Source: Streptomyces fragilis (lineage in GTDB: Bacteria; Actinomycetota; Actinomycetes; Streptomycetales; Streptomycetaceae). From it: DNA of 64,000 nt. The stretch is from the NCBI RefSeq assembly GCF_003112515.1, contig NZ_BEVZ01000005.1, forward strand, positions 434,001 through 498,000, given 5' to 3'. The notes beneath the pieces are model-generated. The model was given only the letters and a program-made list of their open reading frames with translations, was not told where the DNA came from and searched no databases. This document shows positions 52,972-60,491 of the stretch, one piece after another. The position numbers were made by a program, and so were the translations under genes. The first letter of the stretch is position 1, and every line of letters begins with the position of its first letter.

Positions 52972-53291
52972 ATGCTCGCCCGGCTGCCGGAGGGCGGCCT
53001 GAGGGCCTTTGACGCGTACGAGAGCGCGGTGCTGCCCCTCCTCGCCTCGCCGAGTACGGCGGGCGTCTCGAGCGGCGGGTGCGCACCGCGGACGACCGGC
53101 TCGAGGCCCACCTCGTGTTCTTCCCGGCCGAGGATGCCCTCGACGCCTACCGCACGGACCCCCGCCGCTCTGCCGCCGCGCCCCTGCTGGAGTCCTCCGG
53201 CGCGGAGGTCCGGTTGCTCGCGGTCCGGGACGTCGGCGACAGCGACGGCACCCGCCGCCGGCGGTCGGCCCCTGGCACCGCTGACCGCTGA
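52972..53291 (+). pseudogene. Frameshifted small gene (DUF1330-like)
   Basis: Two frames join into one protein: MLARLPEGGLRAFDAYESAV at 52972 and, after a shift, EYGGRLERRVRTADDRL through 53291. The break is at a 5-bp tandem duplication TCGCC-TCGCC (53042-53051). Removing one copy restores LLA-EYGG. The parent resembles small Streptomyces proteins of DUF1330-like type. Either a recent pseudogene or a sequencing error. Confidence 0.7.
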
Positions 53292-53314
53292 GGGGGGAGG
53301 GCCGCCCTCGTGGC

Positions 53315-54121
53315 TTACGGCTTGCGCCCGACGGCCCCGTACGAGTCGACGTGCGGGGCGGGGGTGCCGGGCTCGGGCCGCCACCGGGTGCAGGGGACGA
53401 CGCCGGGGTCGACGAGGTCCAGACCGTCGAAGAAGGAGCCGATCTCCTCGGGGGAGCGGAGCCGGTACTGAACCGGGCCCCGGTCGTTGTGCTGCTCCTG
53501 GGCGGCGCGGAGTTCCTCGTTGGTGTCGGTGCCGTCGCAGATCAGGACATGGCTGCCGGAGGGCAGCGGGGCGACGAGACGGCGGACCAGGTCACGGGCC
53601 AGGCCGTCGTCCATCACGTGGCCCAGGATGCCGCTGAGGATGACCGCGACGGGCTTCTCGAGATCGAGGGTCCTGGCCGCCGCGTCCAGTACCGCCTCGG
53701 GCTGGTGGAGGTCGGCGTGCAGGTAGTCGGTGGCACCCTCCGGGCTGCCGACCAGCAGGGCGTGGGCATGGGCGAGGACGAGCGGGTCGTTGTCGACGTA
53801 GACGATCCGGCACTCGGGGGCCACCCGCTGGGCGAGCTCGTGGGTGTTGTCGGCGGTGGGCAGGCCGGTGCCGACGTCGAGGAACTGGCGGATGCCGGCG
53901 TCCGCAGCGAGGTAGGTGACCCCGCGGCGCAGGAAGGCGCGGAAGGAGCGGGCGTTCTCGGCGATCTGCGGGAACGCCGCCTGGAACTGGTCGGCGGCCT
54001 GCTGGTCGACCAGGTAGTTGTCCTTGCCGCCCAGCCAGTAGTTCCAGATCCTGGCCGAGTGCGGCACCGAGGTGTTGATCTCCGGTGCCGGTCCGCTGGA
54101 GCTTACGGGGGTGGTCGCCAT
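53315..54121 (-). CDS. DUF574 (Methyltransf_19) SAM-dependent methyltransferase
   Basis: A 268-residue protein of the Streptomyces-expanded DUF574 family. SARIWNYWLGGKDNY is the family N-terminal signature; FLDVGTGLPT is SAM motif I; IVYVDNDPLVLAHA motif II. It is a probable methyltransferase of unknown substrate, often several copies per genome, next to regulators. ATG 54121 is the only reasonable start. Confidence 0.92.
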   Translation of the reverse strand: MATTPVSSSGPAPEINTSVPHSARIWNYWLGGKDNYLVDQQAADQFQAAFPQIAENARSFRAFLRRGVTYLAADAGIRQFLDVGTGLPTADNTHELAQRVAPECRIVYVDNDPLVLAHAHALLVGSPEGATDYLHADLHQPEAVLDAAARTLDLEKPVAVILSGILGHVMDDGLARDLVRRLVAPLPSGSHVLICDGTDTNEELRAAQEQHNDRGPVQYRLRSPEEIGSFFDGLDLVDPGVVPCTRWRPEPGTPAPHVDSYGAVGRKP

Positions 54122-54499
54122 GCGCTGCTCTCCTGTCCCACGAGTGATCGTCCGCCAACGCGCATGCTACGAGGTTGACTTGGGCGTACATCGGGGAAAC
54201 GGGATGCCGACCGCGTCTTGATCCCGGGCGGGACCCGGAACGCGAGGGCGACGGCATGGTTCGGTCGACGGTGTGGTCGCTCCGTTCGGGGACCGGGCCG
54301 GCAGCCGCGGCGGGTGGAAGGCGGGCGCGCGGCTGTCCCTCGGGCACGCGCCCGCCTTGCTGGTGGGCCCGAGCCGGGCGCCGGGGCGTCGGCCCGGACG
54401 GCCGGTGGCGGGGGTGAACAGGCGGGCGGGACCGCCCGGCAGCGGTCCCGCCCGCCCGTCTCCGCGTCCCCCGCACGCGGCTCCCCGCGGGGCCCGGGC
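54122..54499. other. Spacer upstream of DUF574 gene
   Basis: 378 bp, gene-free. It must hold the promoter of the minus-strand DUF574 gene and ends with the nirD terminator at 54421-54456. No other element seen. Confidence 0.6.
54421..54456 (-). terminator. nirBD operon terminator hairpin
   Basis: Perfect 15-bp stem GGCGGGCGGGACCGC (54421-54435) / complement (54442-54456), 6-nt loop. About 45 bp after the nirD stop on the minus strand. Confidence 0.8.
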
Positions 54500-54877
54500 C
54501 TAGGCGGCCCGGACCTCGTAGGTCGTCAGGCGGACCGTCTCGTCGTCGAGGCAGACACCGGTGACGAGGTCGAAGCGCTGCTTCAGCAGGGGGGAGGCCA
54601 CGAAGGGCTGGCCGGCCCGGCTGCCGAGGAGGCCGCGGGAGAGGACGGCGGCGCCGGTGAAGGGGTCGCGGTTGTCGACGGCGTGGAGGCGGCCCGCGCG
54701 GTCGAGGAAGACGGCGGCCTGGCGGCCGTCGGGGAGGAGGGCGGCGACCCCGCGGCCGGGGACCAGCCGGTCCAGGTCGCAGACGGTCAGCCAGTCCTCG
54801 CCGGCCCGCAGCCGGACGGCCGCGCGGGGCAGGGTGGCAGCAGGGGTGGCAGCAGCGGTGACGACGGCAGTGCTCAT
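54500..54877 (-). CDS. nirD: Nitrite reductase small subunit
   Basis: A 125-residue Rieske-fold subunit of assimilatory nitrite reductase. The fold shows in AVFLDRAGRLHAVDNRDPF and LKQRFDLVTGVCLDDE. It lacks the CxH/CxxH cluster ligands, as NirD does. It starts within a 4-bp overlap with nirB (ATGA) and is translated together with it. Confidence 0.94.
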   Translation of the reverse strand: MSTAVVTAAATPAATLPRAAVRLRAGEDWLTVCDLDRLVPGRGVAALLPDGRQAAVFLDRAGRLHAVDNRDPFTGAAVLSRGLLGSRAGQPFVASPLLKQRFDLVTGVCLDDETVRLTTYEVRAA

Positions 54878-57501
54878 CGGGTCGCGGTCCCTTCCATCTG
54901 GCGGGTGCCGATCTGCAGCAGCGGCAGGTCGGGCTTGATCTGGCCGCGCTCGGGGACGAACGCGACCATCGGGTCGGGGGTCTCGGGGGCGTTCACGAAG
55001 GAGACGAAGCGCTCCAGCTTCTCCGGGTCGGCCAGCACCGCCGCCCACTCGTCGCGGTAGTGGGCCACGTGCGCGGCCATCAGCCGCTCCAGCTCGTCGC
55101 AGATGCCGAGCGAGTCGTGGACGACCACGTCACGGACGTGGTCCAGGCCGCCGGGGATACGGTCCAGCCACACCGAGGTGCGCTCCAGGCGGTCGGCGGT
55201 GCGGATGTAGAACATCAGGAACCGGTCGATGAGCCGGACGAGTTCGGCGTCGGAGAGGTCCTGGGCGAGCAGGTCCGCGTGGCGCGGGGTCGCGCCGCCG
55301 TTGCCGCCGACGCACAGGTTCCAGCCGTTCGCGGTGGCGATCACGCCGAAGTCCTTGGACTGGGCCTCCGCGCACTCGCGGGCGCAGCCGGAGACCGCGG
55401 ACTTGAGCTTGTGCGGGGAGCGCAGGCCCCGGTAGCGCAGCTCCAGGTCGATGGCCATGCGCACGGAGTCCTGCACGCCGTAGCGGCACCAGGTCTGCCC
55501 CACGCAGGACTTCACGGTGCGCAGCGACTTGCCGTAGGCGTGGCCCGACTCGAAGCCGGCGTCCACCAAGCGCGCCCAGATCCGCGGCAGTTGCTCGACG
55601 CGGGCGCCGAACATGTCGATCCGCTGGCCGCCGGTGATCTTGGTGTAGAGGCCGAAGTCCCGGGCGATCTCGCCGATCACGATCAGCTTCTCCGGGGCGA
55701 TCTCACCGCCGGGGATGCGCGGGACGACCGAGTAGGAGCCGTTCTTCTGCAGGTTGGCGAGGAAGTGGTCGTTGGTGTCCTGCAGGGCCGCCTGCTCGCC
55801 GTCCAGGACGTGGGCGTCGGCGCCGATCGCGGGCGCCAGGGTGGCCAGCATGTTGGCGACGGAGGGCTTGCAGATCTCGCAGCCGTCGCCGCCGCGGGCC
55901 TCCTCGCGGCCGTGGCGGTCCAGCAGCTCACGGTAGGAGGTGACGCGCAGGGCGAGGACGATCTCGTACAGCTCCTCGCGGGTCTGGGCGAAGCAGCCGC
56001 ACAGGCCCTTGTCGACCTCGATGCCGCTCGCCTCCAGCTCCGCCTCGACGAGCTGCCCCAGCACCTTCACGCAGGAGCCGCAGCCGGTGCCGGCCTTGGT
56101 GCACTTCTTCACCTCGGGCACCGTCACGCACCGGTGGTCGGTGACCGCGCCGCGGATCGCGCCCTTGGTGACGTTGTGACAGGAGCAGATGATCGCCTCG
56201 TCCGGCAGCGCGGAGGGGCCGAGCTGCGCCCCGCCGCCCGCGGCCCCGGCGGGGAGCACCAGGCTCTCCGGGGAGACGGGCGGGACCGAGCCGGTGAGCG
56301 CGCGCAGCGTGCCGTAGGCCTCGGCGTCGCCGACCAGGATGCCGCCCAGCAGGGTGCCGTCCCGGCCGACGACCAGCTTCTTGTACAGGCCGGCCCGGGA
56401 GTCGGAGTACACGACGTCCAGGCAGCCCTCGGCGGCGCCGTGCGCGTCGCCGAAGGAGGCCACGTCCACGCCCAGCAGCTTCAGCTTGGTGGAGAGGTCC
56501 GCGCCGGTGAACGCGGCGGCCTCGTCGGAGGCGATCGCGGCCGCCGCGGTCTGCGCCATCTCGTAACCGGGGGCGACCAGGCCGTAGACCCGGCCGTCCG
56601 CGGCCAGCGCGCACTCGCCGATGGCGAAGACCCGCTCGTCGCCGACGGTCCGGCACTGCTCGTCGACCGCGATGCCGCCGCGCTCGCCGACCTGCAAACC
56701 GCAGTCGCGGGCCAGCTGGTCGCGGGGGCGGACGCCGGCCGAGAAGATCACCAGGTCGACGGCGAGTTCGGCGCCGTTGGACAGCTTCATCCCGGTGACC
56801 GCGCCGTCGTCGCCGGTCAGCACCTCCTGGGTGCCGGCGCCGGTGTGCACGGTCAGGCCCATCTGCTCGATGGTGCGCAGCAGGGCCGCGCCGCCGCCGT
56901 CGTCGACCTGCACCGGCATCAGCCGGGGCGCGAACTCCACGATGTGGGCGTCGAGTCCGAGGCCCTTGAGGGCGCCGGCGGCCTCCAGGCCGAGCAGGCC
57001 GCCGCCGACCACCGCGCCGGTGGTGGCGCGCGCCTTCGCCCACTCCTCGATGGCCAGCAGGTCCTCGATCGTGCGGTAGACGAAGCAGCCGTCCGCGTCC
57101 TTGCCGGGGACCGGCGGGACGAACGGGTAGGAGCCGGTGGCGAGGACGAGGGTGTCGTAGGCAACGGTCAGCCCGGAGCGGGCGGTGACGGTGCGGGCCT
57201 CGCGGTCGACGGACCCGGCCGGGTCGCCCAGGTGCAGCTCGATGCCGTGCTTCTCGATGAACTCCAGGTCTGTCATGGAGAGTTCGTCGGGCGTCGTGCC
57301 GGAGAAGTAGGAGGTCAGGTGCACCCGGTCGTAGGCCGGGCGGGGCTCCTCGCAGAGCACGACCACGCGGTGCGTGGCGGTGAGCCCGCGCTCCGCCAGG
57401 GCCTCCAGGAAGCGCTGGCCGACCATGCCGTGGCCGACGAGCACGATCGTGGGGACGGTCCCGTGGGACAGCGCGGCGGAGCCGGTGGTGGGCGTGGGCA
57501 T
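54874..57501 (-). CDS. nirB: Nitrite reductase (NADH) large subunit
   Basis: An 875-residue flavin, iron-sulfur and siroheme protein that reduces nitrite to ammonium. Order: FAD/NAD oxidoreductase domain (IVLVGHGMVGQRFLEAL; LVLATGSYPFVPP; GGGLLGLEAAG), BFD-like [2Fe-2S] domain (CSCHNVTKG; CTKAGTGCGSC), a nitrite/sulfite reductase ferredoxin-like half and the [4Fe-4S]-siroheme domain (SCVGQTWCRYG; SGCARECAEAQ). It is probably under GlnR control. Start ATG 57501 overlaps the upstream gene stop. Confidence 0.95.
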   Translation of the reverse strand: MPTPTTGSAALSHGTVPTIVLVGHGMVGQRFLEALAERGLTATHRVVVLCEEPRPAYDRVHLTSYFSGTTPDELSMTDLEFIEKHGIELHLGDPAGSVDREARTVTARSGLTVAYDTLVLATGSYPFVPPVPGKDADGCFVYRTIEDLLAIEEWAKARATTGAVVGGGLLGLEAAGALKGLGLDAHIVEFAPRLMPVQVDDGGGAALLRTIEQMGLTVHTGAGTQEVLTGDDGAVTGMKLSNGAELAVDLVIFSAGVRPRDQLARDCGLQVGERGGIAVDEQCRTVGDERVFAIGECALAADGRVYGLVAPGYEMAQTAAAAIASDEAAAFTGADLSTKLKLLGVDVASFGDAHGAAEGCLDVVYSDSRAGLYKKLVVGRDGTLLGGILVGDAEAYGTLRALTGSVPPVSPESLVLPAGAAGGGAQLGPSALPDEAIICSCHNVTKGAIRGAVTDHRCVTVPEVKKCTKAGTGCGSCVKVLGQLVEAELEASGIEVDKGLCGCFAQTREELYEIVLALRVTSYRELLDRHGREEARGGDGCEICKPSVANMLATLAPAIGADAHVLDGEQAALQDTNDHFLANLQKNGSYSVVPRIPGGEIAPEKLIVIGEIARDFGLYTKITGGQRIDMFGARVEQLPRIWARLVDAGFESGHAYGKSLRTVKSCVGQTWCRYGVQDSVRMAIDLELRYRGLRSPHKLKSAVSGCARECAEAQSKDFGVIATANGWNLCVGGNGGATPRHADLLAQDLSDAELVRLIDRFLMFYIRTADRLERTSVWLDRIPGGLDHVRDVVVHDSLGICDELERLMAAHVAHYRDEWAAVLADPEKLERFVSFVNAPETPDPMVAFVPERGQIKPDLPLLQIGTRQMEGTATR

Positions 57502-58718
57502 CAGGAGCCTCCGTCGTTGGTGAGCAGGTGGAGCAGGGGGGCGCCGCCGGAGGGCAGCGGCTCTGCTCCCTCCCAGGCGCGGGCCAGCGCGCCGACCGTG
57601 CCGAGTTCGCCGACCAGGACGCCCCCGACCAGGCGGTCCTCACGGACCACGACCTTGCGGTAGGTGCCGCGGGTGGCGTCGGCCAGCTGGACCACGTCGT
57701 CGCCGGGCAGCGGGGTGAGCTCGCCGAACGCGGCGAGGTCGAAGGGGCGGTCGGAGAAGAGGGTCAGCCGGGTGAGGGCGCGGGTGCCGGTGTAGCGGGC
57801 GTCGCCGTCGCCGGCCAGGGACAGGGCGAGGACCTCCGCCTGTTCCAGCGCGGGAGTGGCCAGCCCGTAGACCTGGCCGTCGTGCTCGGCGCAGTCGCCC
57901 AGCGCCCGCACGTGCGGGTCGCTGGTGCGCAGCCGGTCGTCGACGACGATCCCCTTGCGGACGTCCAGCCCCGCGCCCCGCGCCAGGCCGGTGCGGGGGC
58001 GGACCCCGCAGGCCAGCACCACCACGTCGGCGCCCAGGGCGTAGCCGTCGGCCATCTCCACCGAGCGGACCGCGCCCTCCACCACCCGGATGTCGCGCAC
58101 CCGCAGTTCGGTGTGGACCTCGACGCCGAGGTCCTCCAGGTGCCGCCGCACCAGCGCCGAGGCGGCGGGGTCCAGCTGGCGCTCCATCAGCCGCTCGGAC
58201 TGCTGCGCCAGCACGACCTGCGCACCGCGCTCGGCCAGCGCCCGGGCCGCGGACACGCCGAGCAGCCCGCCGCCCACCACGACCGCCCGGGTGCCGGGGC
58301 GCACCGCCGCCGACAGCTCCAGGCAGTCGTCCATGGTGCGGAACGCGTGCACCCCGCGCGGCAGTTGGTGGTCGCCGACGGCGAACAGGCCGCGCAGCGG
58401 GGGCAGCACCGGGTTGGAGCCGGTGGCCAGGACCAGCGTCCCGTACTCCAGCTCGCGCCCGTCGTCGCAGAACACCCGCCGCGCGTCCCGGTCGATCTTC
58501 ACCGCCCGGGCCCGCACCAGGCCGGCCGGCGCGGGCAGCCCGATCACCTCCGGGGCGTACCGCCCGGCCAGCACCTCGGCGAGCAGCACCCTGTTGTACG
58601 GCCGGTGCTCCTCCTCGCCGACCAGCACCGCCGGCACGCCCAGCTCGCCGAGCCGGCGGGCGAGGCGCACCCCCGCGGGACCGGCCCCGATCACCACCAC
58701 ACGCTGTTGCGACGTCAT
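57501..58718 (-). CDS. NirB-like FAD-dependent NAD(P)/ferredoxin oxidoreductase
   Basis: A 405-residue flavoprotein homologous to the N-terminal third of NirB: VVVIGAGPAGVRLARRLGEL (FAD GxGxxG), LVLATGSNPVLPP, AVVVGGGLLGVSAARALAER (NAD) and IVVDDRLRTSDPHVRALGDCAE. It is the first gene of the nir operon, coupled to nirB by TGATG. It may supply electrons to the nitrite or a nitrate reductase, as the nasB-like partner in actinobacteria (inference). No heme or iron-sulfur domain. Confidence 0.9.
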   Translation of the reverse strand: MTSQQRVVVIGAGPAGVRLARRLGELGVPAVLVGEEEHRPYNRVLLAEVLAGRYAPEVIGLPAPAGLVRARAVKIDRDARRVFCDDGRELEYGTLVLATGSNPVLPPLRGLFAVGDHQLPRGVHAFRTMDDCLELSAAVRPGTRAVVVGGGLLGVSAARALAERGAQVVLAQQSERLMERQLDPAASALVRRHLEDLGVEVHTELRVRDIRVVEGAVRSVEMADGYALGADVVVLACGVRPRTGLARGAGLDVRKGIVVDDRLRTSDPHVRALGDCAEHDGQVYGLATPALEQAEVLALSLAGDGDARYTGTRALTRLTLFSDRPFDLAAFGELTPLPGDDVVQLADATRGTYRKVVVREDRLVGGVLVGELGTVGALARAWEGAEPLPSGGAPLLHLLTNDGGS

Positions 58719-58741
58719 ACCCGCAAGGGTGCGGCGCGGGT

Positions 58742-58779
58742 GTTACCCGACCGCATCCCTCCCGTTTCCCGCGAGGAAC
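58742..58779. promoter_or_regulatory. GlnR-type operator upstream of nir operon
   Basis: GTTAC-N6-GCATC-N6-GTTTC-N6-GGAAC, four half-boxes with exact 6-bp spacings, the layout of Streptomyces GlnR sites (gTnAc-n6-GaAAc repeated). It begins 24 bp upstream of the minus-strand operon start, consistent with direct control of nitrite assimilation. Confidence 0.75.
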
Positions 58780-58888
58780 GCTGCCCTCAGCGGGGGAGGG
58801 GCGACGGTGTGAGGGGCGCGCGGACGGGAGGGACCGCCGGGTCCGGGGATCACCGGCGGACGGGGCGGCGGCCTGCGAGCATGGCGCC

Positions 58889-59629
58889 ATGGACTCACGA
58901 GTGGTCGGGATACCCGGCGTGGACGGCACCGAACGGGTGGCCGTGGTGATCGACGTGATGCGGGCGTTCACCACGGCCGCGTGGGCCTTCCACCGCGGGG
59001 CGGACAGGATCGTCCTCGCCGCGGACGGGAAGGAGGCGTTGGAGCTCAAGGCGGACCACCCGGGATGGCTCGCGCTCAAGGACGGTGCGCCGGCCCCCGG
59101 ATTCGACCTCGTCAACTCGCCCGGTGCGCTGCGGGAGTCGGACCTGACCGGGCGTACCGTGATCCAGACGACCACGGCCGGCACGGTCGGGGCCCTGGCG
59201 GTCGCCGGGGCGGACCTGGCCCTGTGCGCCGGCTTCGCGGTGGCCGGGGCGACGGCCCGGGCCCTCGCGGACCACGGGGCCGACGCGGTGACGTTCGTCG
59301 CCACCGGTGAGGACGGCCGCGCCGAGGAGGACCTGGCCTGCGCCGCGTACCTGGACCGGCTCCTGGCCGAAGGCCGCGTCGACCCCGCGCCCTACCTGCG
59401 GCGGGCCCGCACGTCCCGGGCCGCGGACGACCTGCGCGGCGGGCGGCGCGGCGGCGCCCACCCCGACGACGTGGAGCTGTGCCTGGAGGTGGACCGGTTC
59501 GACTTCGCCATGGCGCTCGGGGCCATGGACGGGCTGACCGTGCTCCGGCCCCTCCCGCGCGCGGGCGCGACGGGACGGGCGGCGGGGGCGGGCGCGACGG
59601 GAACGGTCGCCGCCGACCCGGCTCCCTGA
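58889..59629 (+). CDS. 2-phosphosulfolactate phosphatase-like (ComB) protein
   Basis: A 246-residue ComB-family protein. VAVVIDVMRAFTTAAWAF is the N-terminal DVLRA-type block and TTTAGTVGALA the Ser/Thr-Gly phosphate loop. ComB acts in coenzyme M synthesis in archaea; Streptomyces homologues have unknown substrates, so the activity is only a class assignment. Low-complexity C-terminus. It is divergent from the nir operon (170 bp) and converges on the MOSC gene. Confidence 0.85.
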   Translation: MDSRVVGIPGVDGTERVAVVIDVMRAFTTAAWAFHRGADRIVLAADGKEALELKADHPGWLALKDGAPAPGFDLVNSPGALRESDLTGRTVIQTTTAGTVGALAVAGADLALCAGFAVAGATARALADHGADAVTFVATGEDGRAEEDLACAAYLDRLLAEGRVDPAPYLRRARTSRAADDLRGGRRGGAHPDDVELCLEVDRFDFAMALGAMDGLTVLRPLPRAGATGRAAGAGATGTVAADPAP

Positions 59630-59783
59630 GCCGCGGTGTCCCGGCGGACCACGGCGGCGGCCCGGAGGGACGGAGCCCGGGCCCGGACGGCCGGCCGGTC
59701 GGCACGGACGGGCGCGAGGTGTTCCCCCGGCGGGTCGACGAGGTCGGCCCCACCTCGGCCGGTCCGCGCGACGCGCCGCGGGC

Positions 59784-60326
59784 TCAGACCTTCTCGAGGG
59801 GCCGGTGCGGTTCCGCGGGGAGGGTGACCGTGATGGTGTCGCCGGGGCGGACGACGCCGCCGGTGCGGACCACGCCCATGACACCGGCCTTGCGGATGAC
59901 GTCGCCGGACTCGTCGCGGCCCACCACGTGCCGCAGCAGGCCCCGCTGGTAGGCGTCGATCTGCAGGCAGGGGTTGCGCAGCCCGGTCACCTCGACGACC
60001 GCCTCCTCGCCGAGCCGCAGCAGCGTGCCGGTGGGCAGGCCCAGCAGGTCCACGCCGCGGGTGGTGACGTTCTCCCCCATCTCGCCCGGCGCGACCACGT
60101 AACCGGCGGACACGACCTCGTCGAACAGCTCCGTGTGGAGGAGGTGCACCTGGCGGAGGTTGGGCTGCGTGGGGTCCTGCGCCACGCGTGACCGGTGCTT
60201 CACGGTCACGCCCGCGTGGGCGTCGCCCTCCACACCGAGCCCGGCGAGCAGGGTGATGCTCTCCTCGTTGGGCTTGGTGAAGGTGTGCTCCTTGCTCCGG
60301 CTGACGGCGACTACGGTTCCGGTCAC
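59784..60326 (-). CDS. MOSC domain protein
   Basis: A 180-residue MOSC domain. MOSC domains bind molybdenum-related sulfur transfer or act as YiiM-like detoxification/reductase partners. Visible: AGLGVEGDAHAG, GEMGENVTTRGVDLLGLP, VVEVTGLRNPCLQID carrying the conserved Cys, and GVMGVVRTGGVVRPGD. GTG 60326 is selected by AAGGGGAG upstream. It resembles the YiiM subgroup. Independent transcription is likely. Confidence 0.9.
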   Translation of the reverse strand: MTGTVVAVSRSKEHTFTKPNEESITLLAGLGVEGDAHAGVTVKHRSRVAQDPTQPNLRQVHLLHTELFDEVVSAGYVVAPGEMGENVTTRGVDLLGLPTGTLLRLGEEAVVEVTGLRNPCLQIDAYQRGLLRHVVGRDESGDVIRKAGVMGVVRTGGVVRPGDTITVTLPAEPHRPLEKV

Positions 60327-60448
60327 GGTCTCCCCTTGTTCGGCACGATGCTCGGGGAACAGCCAAGTTGAGCGGAGGGGAAAGGTCAATGGGAGTCTTC
60401 CCCGAGGTCAGGGGTTTCCCGCGGGGTGACTCAGCCCGGCGGACGTGC

Positions 60449-60486
60449 CCCGGCCCGGCCCCCTGCCGTGCGGGGGCCGGGCCGGG
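60449..60486 (-). terminator. Terminator of clan-A hydrolase gene
   Basis: 15-bp perfect stem (60449-60463 / 60472-60486), loop TGCCGTGC, directly 3' of the minus-strand hydrolase stop at 60492. Confidence 0.75.
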
Positions 60487-60491
60487 CCGGA

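Noticed and set aside
52265..53086. Longer open frame covering toxin and antitoxin as one fused gene
   Set aside because: The antitoxin is in a different frame with clear ribbon-helix-helix sequence. The toxin start is at 52666.
55060..57663. Plus-strand open frame of 867 codons opposite nirB
   Set aside because: nirB has full cofactor motifs on the minus strand; this frame has no recognisable domain and val/ala/gly composition of a shadow.
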